Positions 24,906 through 33,409 of a stretch of DNA of 64,000 nucleotides are shown here, piece by piece. Source of the stretch: Rathayibacter sp. SD072 (lineage in GTDB: Bacteria > Actinomycetota > Actinomycetes > Actinomycetales > Microbacteriaceae); the NCBI RefSeq assembly GCF_017355185.1, contig NZ_JADILJ010000007.1, positions 53,076-117,075 on the forward strand. Direction: 5' to 3'. Position 1 is the stretch's first letter, and every line of letters begins with the position of its first letter. The translations under genes were made by a program, and so were the position numbers. The notes beneath the pieces were generated by a model. The model searched no databases and was not told the origin of the DNA. It was given only the letters and a program-made list of their open reading frames with translations.

Positions 24906-25256
24906 TCACCGACGTCGAGGAGCATTCGGAAGCTCATCGTCGAGATCACCCGACCACAGCACTCCCTCTCCGTCGGGGCGAACGAAGTGGACTCCGTCGC
25001 CGAGGGGCTCTGAGACGCTCTCCTGGATCTCCGCCGCTCCGGATCGGGCGTCCATTCCTGAGTCGGCGCCGAAGAAACGGCGTAAGCCGAGGACGAGACC
25101 AGGCTCGAAGCTGCTGCGATAGATGACGGCGACATGCGCCGGCCCGTCCACCCAGGCGGCGAGGATCTCCGGAGTTCGGGCATCCGGCCCGATGTCCTGC
25201 GACACGAACTCGAAGAACAAGGTCAAGATGTCGTGGATCAAGTCTGTCTCCGGCAA
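24906..25256 (-). CDS. hypothetical protein in low-GC patch
   Basis: About 116 residues, not recognised. Features: an acidic and hydrophobic N-terminus (DLIHDILTLFFEFVSQDIG), an apparent beta core (HVAVIYRSSFEPGLVLGLRRFFGAD), and an acidic end (SGDLDDELP). There are no membrane segments or Cys. The start is uncertain: TTG at 25254-25256 lies 4 bases after AGGAGG; TTG at 25269-25271 is also in frame. The gene is divergent from the broken secreted protein 25305-25976. The size and acidity would suit an immunity-type partner, but nothing proves this. Confidence 0.5.
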   Translation of the reverse strand: MPETDLIHDILTLFFEFVSQDIGPDARTPEILAAWVDGPAHVAVIYRSSFEPGLVLGLRRFFGADSGMDARSGAAEIQESVSEPLGDGVHFVRPDGEGVLWSGDLDDELPNAPRRR

Positions 25257-25304
25257 GATACCTCCTGGCAATGAGATTTGCTCAATACTAGCGTGAGGAG
25301 CACA

Positions 25305-25976
25305 ATGAGACAGAAGACCTCACGGACCATCGGCGTCGTACTCATCACCCTCGGGCTACTCGTCGGCGCAGCAACACCGGCAGAAGCAGCCCAGCCGCCG
25401 AAGGGATACCAGACCGACCAGGTGGTGGCGACAGTAGAGAACCCTCGGTCGGGCAAGTTCCTCTTGCGTCGCGGCTTCTGGGACGCCGACATTCAGCGAG
25501 GATTCGGGATGGATAAGGCGTGACACAAGCACGCTCTGACCTCCCGGGCAGCCCAGAAGGTGCTCCTCGGCTCCACGAACAACAAAAAACAGTCCAATGG
25601 CAACTTCGATCTTCGGACGTACGTCGGTAAGTACGACTGCAAGGACCAGTGGAACTGCACCTTAAGAGAACAGATGCTCGTTCACGCGATTTTCGACCCG
25701 ACGACCTATACCAACTATCACGGCTGGCCGGTCAATGGCAAATTAGGCATGGTGACCGCCTATTGTGACAACAACGGCATCGAGAAGTGTCCACGATGGG
25801 TGACCTATGCGCTCACCAATCCTGGTAAAACGAATCCTTATCGTCTCAGCGGTGAGAGCACCGAGAAGTCCGGGCCGACTCCCCTGCCTGCGGAATCAAC
25901 CCAACGATCGCAAACAGACTCGGCTGTCCTCAAGTGGAGCTACAACGAGTTGGCGCGGACAACTGCCAGAGAGTAG
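25305..25976 (+). pseudogene. secreted protein gene interrupted by an in-frame TGA
   Basis: The ATG at 25305 follows GAGGAG. The first 72 codons encode a Sec signal peptide (MRQKTSRTIGVVLITLGLLVG, cut near AEAAQP) and the segment RRGFWDADIQRGFGMDKA. A TGA stop follows (25521-25523). The same frame continues open for 150 more codons (HKHALTSRAAQKVLL; GKYDCKDQWNCTL; VTAYCDNNGIEKCPRWVTYAL) to TAG at 25974-25976. The two parts read as one protein: four later Cys and a secreted domain. A TGG to TGA change giving DKA-W-HKH would explain it. It is lower in GC than its neighbours. Function is unknown; an exported toxin or bacteriocin-like role is possible. Confidence 0.65.
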
Positions 25977-26369
25977 CGGCTCCATCACTCGTCGCTGAGG
26001 ACGGCGGACCCGAACTTCCTTCCACCAAATCCTCGCACTCCGAGTTCCGAGGCTGTCGACGAGTGCCCGCCCTGCCGGACCCGAGGGCGACACTCCGCCT
26101 TCGCGGTCGGCAGGGACCGGCGAGCACGACCGGCGCGACCGGTATCGCCCCGTTCGCGGTCAGCACGCAGAGCGTGTTTTCGAGCGAGCGCCCCACTCAG
26201 GCCCTCCTCACCATCAGGTGACCACGCCCGGCGAATCCACGACCTCCGTCGCGACGGCGTACCTCACCGAGACCGACTGACCGTCACCACCGATCGACTG
26301 GAGCACCCGCCGGTCGTCCCGCGGGGTGGGGCCACTCTCCCCCCTCGGTTCGTCACGCAGAAGCCGGTG
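25977..26369. other. gene-free stretch after the broken secreted gene
   Basis: 393 bases with no convincing gene, promoter or terminator. A 20-codon frame at 26218-26280 (GTG start) is too short and too little supported to call. Confidence 0.6.
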
Positions 26370-26867
26370 CTACTCCGCCTTCGCCGCGCGCGGGGCGGGC
26401 ACGTGGGCGGTGTGCACGGTCAGCACGAGCCGCTCGATCGACTCGACGCGCGGAGCCACCTCGCCGCCGTTCGCGACGATCCAGCTGCCGACCAGCAGCA
26501 GCTCGTCCTGGCCCGCGGTCAGCGGACCACTGACGGCGAAGGTGCCCAGCGTCGGAGTCGAGAACGTCACGCGCACGGGAGCGCCGTGCTGCAGCCCCTC
26601 GACCGAGCGCTCCCCCGCCGGCGCCTCGGGCGCCGCCGCCAGCCCCAGGCTCTGCACCTCGGTGCCCGTTCCGAGGAACACGTCGGCGACCACCAGCTCT
26701 CCGCCGACCGCGCGGCCGACGACGCCCTCGATGCCGTAGAGCCCGTAGCGGGGCGAGCGGATGAGCATCCGCACGTCGTCGCCGACGCCGATCTCGGCGA
26801 GCGCTCCCCGGATCGACTGCACGTCGCGGCGGGCGGGAGCGGAGGCCAGGGCGTCGAGGATCTGCAT
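26370..26867 (-). CDS. conserved hypothetical protein
   Basis: 165 residues. It opens MQILDALASAPARRDVQSIRG and has a beta-rich middle (DDVRMLIRSPRYGLYGIEGVVGRAVG; LLLVGSWIVANGG). No domain is recognised. I took ATG at 26865-26867; the open frame goes further upstream but would overlap tRNA-Ser. It lies just past the tRNA terminator. No function is proposed. Confidence 0.6.
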   Translation of the reverse strand: MQILDALASAPARRDVQSIRGALAEIGVGDDVRMLIRSPRYGLYGIEGVVGRAVGGELVVADVFLGTGTEVQSLGLAAAPEAPAGERSVEGLQHGAPVRVTFSTPTLGTFAVSGPLTAGQDELLLVGSWIVANGGEVAPRVESIERLVLTVHTAHVPAPRAAKAE

Positions 26868-26915
26868 CCGATCAGGGTAGCCCGCCGCGGCCCTGCGACG
26901 AGGGCCCGGGAACGA

Positions 26916-26943
26916 CGAAAGCCCTGCCGGAGCAGGGCTTTCG
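26916..26943 (-). terminator. intrinsic terminator of tRNA-Ser(GCU)
   Basis: A perfect 12-bp stem CGAAAGCCCTGC with a CGGA loop, 7 bases past the tRNA 3' end, in the same style as the rpoC terminator. Confidence 0.8.
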
Positions 26944-26950
26944 AGAGGTG

Positions 26951-27041
26951 CGGAGTCGGTGGGATTTGAACCCACGGAACCCAATAAAGGGTTCTCCACC
27001 TTAGCAGGGTGGTGCACTCGACCGGACTATGCGACGACTCC
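26951..27041 (-). tRNA. tRNA-Ser, anticodon GCU
   Basis: 91 bases on the minus strand. The acceptor stem GGAGTCG pairs with CGACTCC and the discriminator base is G. The anticodon arm CCACC-CTGCTAA-GGTGG gives anticodon GCT, reading AGC and AGU. A long variable arm (AACCC...GGGTT) and the T arm GTGGG-TTCAAAT-CCCAC identify a class II serine tRNA. CCA is not encoded. Confidence 0.97.
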
Positions 27042-27134
27042 CGAGCGCCCGCTGGGCGAACGCACGACGACCATCATAACCGCACCCGACGGGCCGGGAC
27101 GACACCGGCCCGCCGGGCATCCGGGAGGCGGCGG

Positions 27135-28403
27135 CTACTGCTCGTCGAGTGTGCGGCCGACGGTGCAGGTCTCCTGCTGGGCCGTCTGCCCCGAGACGTC
27201 GCTCGGGAGCGCCACGGCGGTCTCCTCCGGCACCGGGGCGGTGGTGGCGGGCGCGCCGGTCTCCTCGGGAGTGGGCTCCGGGGTCGCGGGCTCCTCGGGA
27301 ACCGAGGGGACGGGCGTGGATCCGTCGGCCGACTCGGAACCGCCGCCGGTCGTGCCGGTCAGCGCGATCGGCTGGTCGGCCTGCAGCGCGGCGGTCAGCG
27401 TGGCCGCCGCCTCCTCGCTCGGGTAGACGCCGTTGCCGTCGATGAACGTGGGGTACTGCACGAAGACCACGTTGGCGAGGTCGACGTCCTTCACGGCGAG
27501 GCCGATCGAGACCATGGTGTTGACGTTCTCGAGCGAGGTCGAGAGCTGCATGTTCGACACCGCGGCCTTGGCGAGCCCGTACAGCGCGACGGGGTTCGAC
27601 AGGGTCGAGGCGCTCTTCACCTTGCGCACGAGCGACGAGAGGTAGACCTGCTGGCTCGAGATGCGGGTGAGGTCGCTGCCGTCGCCGACACCGTGCCGCG
27701 TGCGCAGGAACGCCAGCGCCTCGGCGCCGACGAGTGTGTGGGTGCCGGCCGTCAGCGTGAGGCCCGTGTACACGTCCTCGAGGGGTGTCGCGACGCAGAC
27801 GTCGACGCCTCCGACCGCGTTGGACATCTCGATGACGCCCTCGAACTGGATGAGCGCGGCGTAGGGGATCTCGAGACCCGTGAGCTGCTCGACCGTCTGC
27901 ACGGTGCAGGCGAGACCGCCGAGCTCGAGCGACTGGTTGATCTTCTCCGAGCTCACCGGCTCGGTCACCGCTCCCGTGGCCGGATCGGTGCACGAGGGGA
28001 TCGGCACGTACAGGTCGCGGGGGAAGCTGACGACCTCGACCGTCGAGTGGTCCTCCGAGATGTGCATCAGCATCGTCACGTCGTTGAGGTTCTCGGAGCG
28101 GTCGCCGAACGCCCCCGCCTCGGAGCCCTCTGCGCTGTCGCTGCCGGCGAGGAGGATGTTGACCCCGCCCTCGATCGCGCCGATCTCGGGCACCGGGCTG
28201 CCGGACGAGCCGGCCTCGAGGTCGACGGACGGACGAGCGCTGCCGGCGATCATCGACACCGCGATCGCGACGATGCAGACGGTGCTGACGACCCCGACCC
28301 CGATGCACGCGGCGAGGACGCGACCGAGGTGGCGCAGTCCGCTCTGGGGGCGCAGACGGCCGTGCCGCGCGGCGGTCCTGCGCGACGGGGCGGGTTCGCT
28401 CAT
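27135..28403 (-). CDS. LytR-CpsA-Psr (LCP) family cell-wall glycopolymer ligase, copy 1
   Basis: 422 residues. A short basic cytoplasmic tail (RRTAARHGRLR) and one membrane helix (VLAACIGVGVVSTVCIVAIA) place the catalytic domain outside. LCP motifs: NILLAGSD, NDVTMLMHIS, VVSFPRDLYVPIPSC, and the Arg-rich RTRHGVGDGSDLTRISSQQ. It transfers a lipid-linked wall polymer onto peptidoglycan or acts at a related step. A Pro/Thr/Glu-rich tail ends in a conserved-looking QQETCTVG also seen in copy 2. About half identical by eye to copy 2 just upstream: a tandem duplication. Confidence 0.93.
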   Translation of the reverse strand: MSEPAPSRRTAARHGRLRPQSGLRHLGRVLAACIGVGVVSTVCIVAIAVSMIAGSARPSVDLEAGSSGSPVPEIGAIEGGVNILLAGSDSAEGSEAGAFGDRSENLNDVTMLMHISEDHSTVEVVSFPRDLYVPIPSCTDPATGAVTEPVSSEKINQSLELGGLACTVQTVEQLTGLEIPYAALIQFEGVIEMSNAVGGVDVCVATPLEDVYTGLTLTAGTHTLVGAEALAFLRTRHGVGDGSDLTRISSQQVYLSSLVRKVKSASTLSNPVALYGLAKAAVSNMQLSTSLENVNTMVSIGLAVKDVDLANVVFVQYPTFIDGNGVYPSEEAAATLTAALQADQPIALTGTTGGGSESADGSTPVPSVPEEPATPEPTPEETGAPATTAPVPEETAVALPSDVSGQTAQQETCTVGRTLDEQ

Positions 28404-28509
28404 CGGGTCGTTCTCCCTCTCCGTAGCGCGGCAGGAGCCGCCTCGTGCCGCTCACCGCCGATCGGCGCTCCAGGAGGAGCGTATCCCGCGGGGCGCTCGC
28501 GCCTCCGGC

Positions 28510-29847
28510 TCAGCCGAAGAACCCGACCGAGCAGGTCTGCTGATCGGCCCTCATGCCGGTGACCTTGTCGGGCAGTGCGACCTCGGCTCCGTCCGTGGGA
28601 GCCGGTGCCGCCGTGCCGGGAGTCGCCTCCGCGGTCGCGAGCGGCTCGGCGGTCGCGGGGCCGGCGGGCGGCTCGGTCGTGGCGGGCGTCTCGGCGGCGG
28701 GCTCGCCCTCGACGACCGCGCCACCGCCGGTCCCTCCGGTGATCGCGATCGGCTGGTCGGCCTGCAGCGCGGTCGCCAGGACGTCGCCCGCGGTGCGATC
28801 GGGCACCACTCCGCCGTACGCCTCCGCGGTGGGGTACTGCGCGAAGACGATGTCCGCCAGGTCGACGTCGCTGAGCGCGAGGCCCATCTGCACCATGGTG
28901 TTGACGTTGTTGAACTCGGTCGAGAGCGTCATGTTGCCCAGGGCCGCCTTGGCGAGCCCGTAGAGGGCGACCGGGTTCAGGAGGGTGTCGGCGCTCTTGA
29001 TCTCGCGCATGAGCGACGAGAGGAACACCTGCTGGTTGCTGATGCGGGTGAGGTCGCTGCCGTCGCCGATGCCGTGGCGGCTGCGCAGGAACTGCAGCGC
29101 GGCCATGCCCTCCAGGGAGTGCGTGCCGGGCTCGAGGTAGGTGTTCGTGTACGGGTCGGCGATCTCGGTGGCGACGCAGACGTCGACTCCGCCGACGGCG
29201 TTCGACATCTCGATGACGCCGTTGAACTGGACCACCGCGCCGTAGTCGACGCTGATGCCCAGGAGGTCCTCGACGACGCCGGCGACGCAGCCCAGGCTGA
29301 CCTCCTTGCCCATCGCCTCGTTGATCTTGGTGCCGGAGCGCTCGGCGATCGTCTCGCCGGTGGCCGCGTTCACGCAGGACGGGATGTCGACGTACATGTC
29401 GCGCGGGAAGGAGACGACGGTGGCGTTCGTGTGGTCGGCCGAGACGTGCAGGAGCATGTTCACGTCGTTCAGGACGCTCGTCTCCTGGTCTGGGTCGCCG
29501 TAGGCGTCGCCCTGGCCCTGGCGGGAGTCGCTGCCGACGACGAGGACGTTGAAGCCGCCCTCCAGCGCGCCGATCTCGGGGGCCGAGGCGGCCGCTCCGA
29601 CACCGGAGCCCGCGGCCACCGGATGCAGATCGACGGACGGCTGGGCGGACTGCACGAGGAGGGTCGCGGCGATCGCGACGATCGAGACCGACGCGGCGAT
29701 TCCGACTCCGGAAACCGCTGCCGCGGCCTTCACGAGGGTGCGCGGGAGGCTGTGCCGCTTCTGCCGACCGTGCCGCACGAAGGGACGCGGGGACCGCGCC
29801 GACTCGTCCGCGGCGGATCGGTCCGTCGAAGGGCGCGTCCTGAGCAT
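28510..29847 (-). CDS. LytR-CpsA-Psr (LCP) family cell-wall glycopolymer ligase, copy 2
   Basis: 445 residues. Same layout as copy 1: cytoplasmic basic tail, single membrane helix (AAAAVSGVGIAASVSIVAIAA), then the LCP domain with NVLVVGSDSRQG, NDVNMLLHVS, VVSFPRDMYVDIPSC and RSRHGIGDGSDLTRISNQQ, and an Ala/Pro/Thr tail ending QQTCSVGFFG. I chose ATG at 29845-29847, behind GGGAGA, over an upstream in-frame start lacking a ribosome site. It is 106 bases upstream of copy 1, on the same strand. Confidence 0.93.
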   Translation of the reverse strand: MLRTRPSTDRSAADESARSPRPFVRHGRQKRHSLPRTLVKAAAAVSGVGIAASVSIVAIAATLLVQSAQPSVDLHPVAAGSGVGAAASAPEIGALEGGFNVLVVGSDSRQGQGDAYGDPDQETSVLNDVNMLLHVSADHTNATVVSFPRDMYVDIPSCVNAATGETIAERSGTKINEAMGKEVSLGCVAGVVEDLLGISVDYGAVVQFNGVIEMSNAVGGVDVCVATEIADPYTNTYLEPGTHSLEGMAALQFLRSRHGIGDGSDLTRISNQQVFLSSLMREIKSADTLLNPVALYGLAKAALGNMTLSTEFNNVNTMVQMGLALSDVDLADIVFAQYPTAEAYGGVVPDRTAGDVLATALQADQPIAITGGTGGGAVVEGEPAAETPATTEPPAGPATAEPLATAEATPGTAAPAPTDGAEVALPDKVTGMRADQQTCSVGFFG

Positions 29848-30067
29848 CCGTCTCCCGTTCGTGTGCGTGCGTGCTGCCTGGTTCCTGCGCGCCGCAGCCG
29901 GGAGGGGGTCACCGGCGAGCGCGCGTCGGGACATAGTACCCGGGGACCTGCGGAACGGCCGGGGAAGCCGTCAGCGACCGGATCACGACCGCGGACGCGC
30001 AGACGGGACGGGACGGGCCGCGCCGCTCGCTCGCGGTGCCGCCGGCGCCCGGGATCGTCGATCGGAG

Positions 30068-30152
30068 CGGAGGGCTAGGGATTCGAACCCTAGAGACATT
30101 TCTGCCCACCAGTTTTCAAGACTGGCTCCATCGGCCGCTCGGACAGCCCTCC
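30068..30152 (-). tRNA. tRNA-Ser, anticodon UGA
   Basis: 85 bases on the minus strand. The acceptor stem GGAGGGC/GCCCTCC and discriminator G fit serine. The anticodon arm CCAGT-CTTGAAA-ACTGG gives TGA, reading UCA and related codons. The D arm TCCGAGCGGCCGATGGA is typical of serine tRNAs, and the T arm CTAGGG-TTCGAAT-CCCTAG closes the molecule. Confidence 0.97.
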
Positions 30153-30218
30153 CGGCCGCGCTCCCGAGGGGGCGCGACAGTCGATGGTAACCGACAGGCG
30201 TCCCGGGGGCGGGGAACC

Positions 30219-30295
30219 CGTTCGTAACCGAGGACGGGAGCACTGCGGCGACGCTCCGTGCCGCCGGCGGGCACTCCGAACCTCGGTTGCGAACG
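30219..30295. repeat. inverted repeat with GTTCGnAACCGAGG arms
   Basis: Arms CGTTCGTAACCGAGG (30219-30233) and CCTCGGTTGCGAACG (30281-30295) pair at 14 of 15 positions, across 47 bases. It sits in the gap between tRNA-Ser(UGA) and the HAD gene. One arm recurs at 17315-17328. Confidence 0.75.
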
Positions 30296-30348
30296 GCGCG
30301 ATGCGCGTCAGCGCACAGCCAAGATCGTCAGCGGAGCGCCGAGCGCTG

Positions 30349-31164
30349 TCAGCGCAGCGACGACAGGGCGGCGGCGACGCCGTCCTCCTCGACCGTGGGG
30401 ATCACGGCGGAGGCGACCGCGCGGACCTCGTCGGGGGCCTGGCCCATCGCGAGGCCGGCGCCCTGCTCGGCGGCCCAGGTGAGCATCTCGATGTCGTTGC
30501 GGCCGTCGCCCAGGGCGACGACGTCGGAGCGCTCGATGCCGAGCTCCTCGCGGACGACCTCGAGGGCGGTCGACTTGTTGACGCCGTGCGGGGCGATGTC
30601 GAGCCAGGCCGTCCAGCCGATGGCGTAGCTGACCTGGTGGAGCCCCATCTTCTCGACGAGGCCCGAGAACTCGTCGATGCCGGTCTCGGGCGAGATGACG
30701 ACGACGCGGGTGCACAGGCGGCCGAGGAGCTCCTCGAACGGGACGTGGGTGGTCTCGACGCCCATCACCGCGCCGCCGGGGAACGCCTCGGTGTAGAAGA
30801 AGGCACCGTGCTCGTCCTCCACGGCGTAGTGCGCCTCGGGGAGGAACCGGAAGATGTTCTGCAGCACCTCGGTGGGGTCGAACGTCTTGACGATCTCGGG
30901 ACGGTAGCCGCCCTCGGCGCGCTCGTCGCGGCGCAAAGTGACGGCGCCGTTGCAGCAGATCACGAACTCCGGAGCGATGCCCAGGCGCGCCACGACCGGC
31001 AGCGTCGACGCGGGCGAGCGGCCGGTCGCCAACATGACCTCGTCGCCCTGGCGCTGGACTCGCAGGATCTCCTCGATCACGGCGTCGGTGATCGTGCCGT
31101 CCTCGTGCATGACGGTGCCGTCGATGTCGAGGGCGATGAGGCGCCGACCGGAGGCGGCGCTCAT
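30349..31164 (-). CDS. Cof-type HAD-superfamily phosphatase
   Basis: 271 residues. HAD motifs: [15 protein letters not shown] (catalytic DxDGT near residue 12), [18 protein letters not shown] (Lys), and [14 protein letters not shown] (acidic motif). The large cap between the second and third motifs is Cof type. Such enzymes dephosphorylate sugar phosphates or pyridoxal phosphate; the substrate here is not known. The start overlaps the stop of serS (ATGA), so they are translationally coupled. Confidence 0.88.
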   Translation of the reverse strand: MSAASGRRLIALDIDGTVMHEDGTITDAVIEEILRVQRQGDEVMLATGRSPASTLPVVARLGIAPEFVICCNGAVTLRRDERAEGGYRPEIVKTFDPTEVLQNIFRFLPEAHYAVEDEHGAFFYTEAFPGGAVMGVETTHVPFEELLGRLCTRVVVISPETGIDEFSGLVEKMGLHQVSYAIGWTAWLDIAPHGVNKSTALEVVREELGIERSDVVALGDGRNDIEMLTWAAEQGAGLAMGQAPDEVRAVASAVIPTVEEDGVAAALSSLR

Positions 31165-32432
31165 GCGGTCGCGACCGGCTCGAGGACCTCGAGGCCGCCC
31201 AGGTGCGGGCGCAGCGCCTCCGGGACCACGACCGAGCCGTCGGCGCGCTGGTGCGTCTCGAGGAGTGCGACGATCCAGCGCGTGGTCGCGAGCGTGCCGT
31301 TCAGAGTCGCGACGGGAGCGGTCTTCCCGGACTCGGTGCGGTAGCGGGTGTCGAGACGGCGGGCCTGGAACGTGGTGCAGTTCGAGGTGGACGTGAGCTC
31401 GCGGTACGCGTCCTGCGTGGGCACCCAGGCCTCGACGTCGAACTTGCGAGCCGCGCTCTGGCCGAGGTCGCCCGCGGCCGTGTCGATCACGCGGTAGTGC
31501 AGGCCCAGGCTCTGCAGCATGCCCTCCTGGTACGAGAGGAGGCGCTCGTGCTCGGCCTCCGCGTCCTCCGGGAGCGTGTAGACGAACATCTCGAGCTTGT
31601 TGAACTGGTGCACGCGGATGATGCCGCGGGTGTCGCGACCGCCCGAGCCGGCCTCGCGGCGGTAGCAGGTGCTCCAGCCCGCGTAGCGCTTGGCGCCGTG
31701 CGAGAGGTCGAGGATCTCGTCGCTGTGGTAGCCGGCGAGGGCGACCTCGCTGGTTCCGGTGAGGTAGAGGTCGTCGTCGCGGAGGCGGTAGACCTCGTCG
31801 TCGTGCTCGCCGAGGAAGCCGGTGCCGTCCATGATCTCGGGCTTGACCAGCGTGGGGGTGATCAGCGGGGTGAAGCCCGCCTCGAGCGCGCGCTCGAGGC
31901 CGAGGTTCATCAGGGCGATCTCGAGGCGGGCGACGAGGCCCTTGAGGAAGTAGAAGCGGGCGCCGCTGACCTTCGCTCCCCGCTGCATGTCGATGCCGTC
32001 GAGGAGCTCGCCGATCTCGAGGTGGTCGCGGGGCTCGAAGTCGAAGACCGGGCGCTCGCCGACCGTCTTGACGAGCTCGAACTTCTCCTCGCCGCCGGCC
32101 GGCACGCCGTCGATGACGGGGTTCGCGATGCGCTTCACGAGCGAGGTGAAGCGCTCGTCGGCCTCGGCCGCCTCCTGCTGGGCCTGCTTGGCGGCGGCGG
32201 CGAGGCGCTGCGCCTCCTGCACGAGGGCGGCCTTCTCGTCCTTCGGGGCCTTCGCCACGGTCTTGCCGAACGCGTTCTGCTCGGCGCGCAGGCGCTCGGC
32301 CTCGGTGATCGCGGCACGCCGGACGCGGTCGGCCTCGAGGGCCTCGTCGACGAGCTCGACGGAGTCGCCGCGCGCCTCCTGCGAGCGCTTGAGGACGTCC
32401 GGGTTCTCGCGTAGGAGCAGTGGATCGATCAC
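31161..32432 (-). CDS. serS: serine--tRNA ligase
   Basis: 423 residues, GTG start. The N-terminal coiled-coil arm (about residues 25-100, alternating [18 protein letters not shown]...AKQAQQEA) binds the long variable arm of tRNA-Ser. The class II core has [38 protein letters not shown] (motif 2) and [15 protein letters not shown] (motif 3). It charges tRNA-Ser with serine in the cytoplasm. It is the only aminoacyl-tRNA ligase in the window, and both tRNA-Ser genes lie within 6 kb downstream on the same strand. Confidence 0.98.
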   Translation of the reverse strand: MIDPLLLRENPDVLKRSQEARGDSVELVDEALEADRVRRAAITEAERLRAEQNAFGKTVAKAPKDEKAALVQEAQRLAAAAKQAQQEAAEADERFTSLVKRIANPVIDGVPAGGEEKFELVKTVGERPVFDFEPRDHLEIGELLDGIDMQRGAKVSGARFYFLKGLVARLEIALMNLGLERALEAGFTPLITPTLVKPEIMDGTGFLGEHDDEVYRLRDDDLYLTGTSEVALAGYHSDEILDLSHGAKRYAGWSTCYRREAGSGGRDTRGIIRVHQFNKLEMFVYTLPEDAEAEHERLLSYQEGMLQSLGLHYRVIDTAAGDLGQSAARKFDVEAWVPTQDAYRELTSTSNCTTFQARRLDTRYRTESGKTAPVATLNGTLATTRWIVALLETHQRADGSVVVPEALRPHLGGLEVLEPVATA

Positions 32433-32563
32433 CCCGGCAGTTTAGCCGGGGGCGCGCATCCCGCCCGCCGCACCTGGGGATCGACCGAGCAGGCGATCCG
32501 ATCGCGGGCAGTGCTGAGACTCTAGGGGGCCCCCTCCCCCGTCCCCCGAAGTGGAACCACCGC

Positions 32564-33364
32564 ATGACCGACCAGACCTCCCCCGTCCTCGTCGAGCGCG
32601 ACGGGCCGACCGCCCGCATCGTGCTGAACCGCCCCGACGCCCTGAACGCCATCGACCTCGGCCTGGCCCGGGCGCTCCTGGGCACCGTGGCCGACCTCGA
32701 CGCCGATCCGGCGGTCGCGGTCATCGTGATCCAGGCGGCAGGCCGGGCCTTCTGCACCGGCGGCGACGTCTCGGCGATCATGAGCGCGCCGGAGCCGGAG
32801 CTCTACCTCCGCGACGTCGCGACCACCTCGGCCGAGGTCTTCCGCCTGCTCGAGAGCGCCCGGGCCGTCGTGGTCTGCGCGATCGACGGGATGACGGCGG
32901 GGGCCGGCATCGCCTTCGCCCTCGCGGCCGACATCGTGGTCGCGACGCCCGCGGCGGTGTTCCTCAGCGCCTACGGCGACGTCGGCCTCGTGCCCGACTG
33001 CGGAGTGACGGTCGCCCTCCCCCGCACGATCGGCCGGCGCCGCGCGCTCGACTTCGCCCTCACGGGCCGACCCGTGCGCGCGCTCGAGGCGCTGGAGTGG
33101 CAGCTCGTCACCGAGATCGTGCCGCGGGCCGATCTCGCGGCGCGGATCGACGAGCGCGTCACGGCGCTCGCCTCCCGACCCGCTCACGTGGCCGCCGCGA
33201 CCCGTCGGCTGCTGCGGACGGATCCGCTGGACCTCGCGGAGCGGATCGAGGAGGAGACCGGCCTGCTGGTCGACTTCCTCGCGGTGCCCGCGACCCGGGC
33301 GCTCCTGGACGCCGAGCACGACCGCCAGCGCGCCCGCCGCGCCCGCACCACCGCCGGGGTCTAG
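32564..33364 (+). CDS. enoyl-CoA hydratase/isomerase family protein
   Basis: 266 residues, usual crotonase length. ARIVLNRPDALNAIDLGL opens the fold. AAGRAFCTGGDVSAI and MTAGAGIAFALAADIVVAT form the CoA oxyanion hole (the two Gly-rich turns). The first catalytic Glu of true hydratases is replaced by an Asp (GLVPDCGVTVALPR), as in many isomerase or dehydratase members. It acts on acyl-CoA thioesters; the pathway is unknown. It stands alone, divergent from serS. Confidence 0.88.
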   Translation: MTDQTSPVLVERDGPTARIVLNRPDALNAIDLGLARALLGTVADLDADPAVAVIVIQAAGRAFCTGGDVSAIMSAPEPELYLRDVATTSAEVFRLLESARAVVVCAIDGMTAGAGIAFALAADIVVATPAAVFLSAYGDVGLVPDCGVTVALPRTIGRRRALDFALTGRPVRALEALEWQLVTEIVPRADLAARIDERVTALASRPAHVAAATRRLLRTDPLDLAERIEEETGLLVDFLAVPATRALLDAEHDRQRARRARTTAGV

Positions 33365-33409
33365 GACCCGTTCAGCCCCGGCACCGGCGGCGCCCGCTAC
33401 CGTTCGTGC

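Noticed and set aside
19246..24909. An 1887-codon open frame opposite to the Lhr and Nei2-like genes
   Set aside because: It mirrors the reverse strand of two clear genes; its translation is Arg/Gly/Glu-rich without any domain. It is a high-GC shadow.
25521..25523. TGA as a selenocysteine codon
   Set aside because: No selenocysteine insertion hairpin is evident just downstream and no redox family is recognised; Trp or Arg codon loss is simpler.
26218..26280. 20-codon frame with GTG start
   Set aside because: Too short, no ribosome site, no neighbour that suggests a leader peptide.
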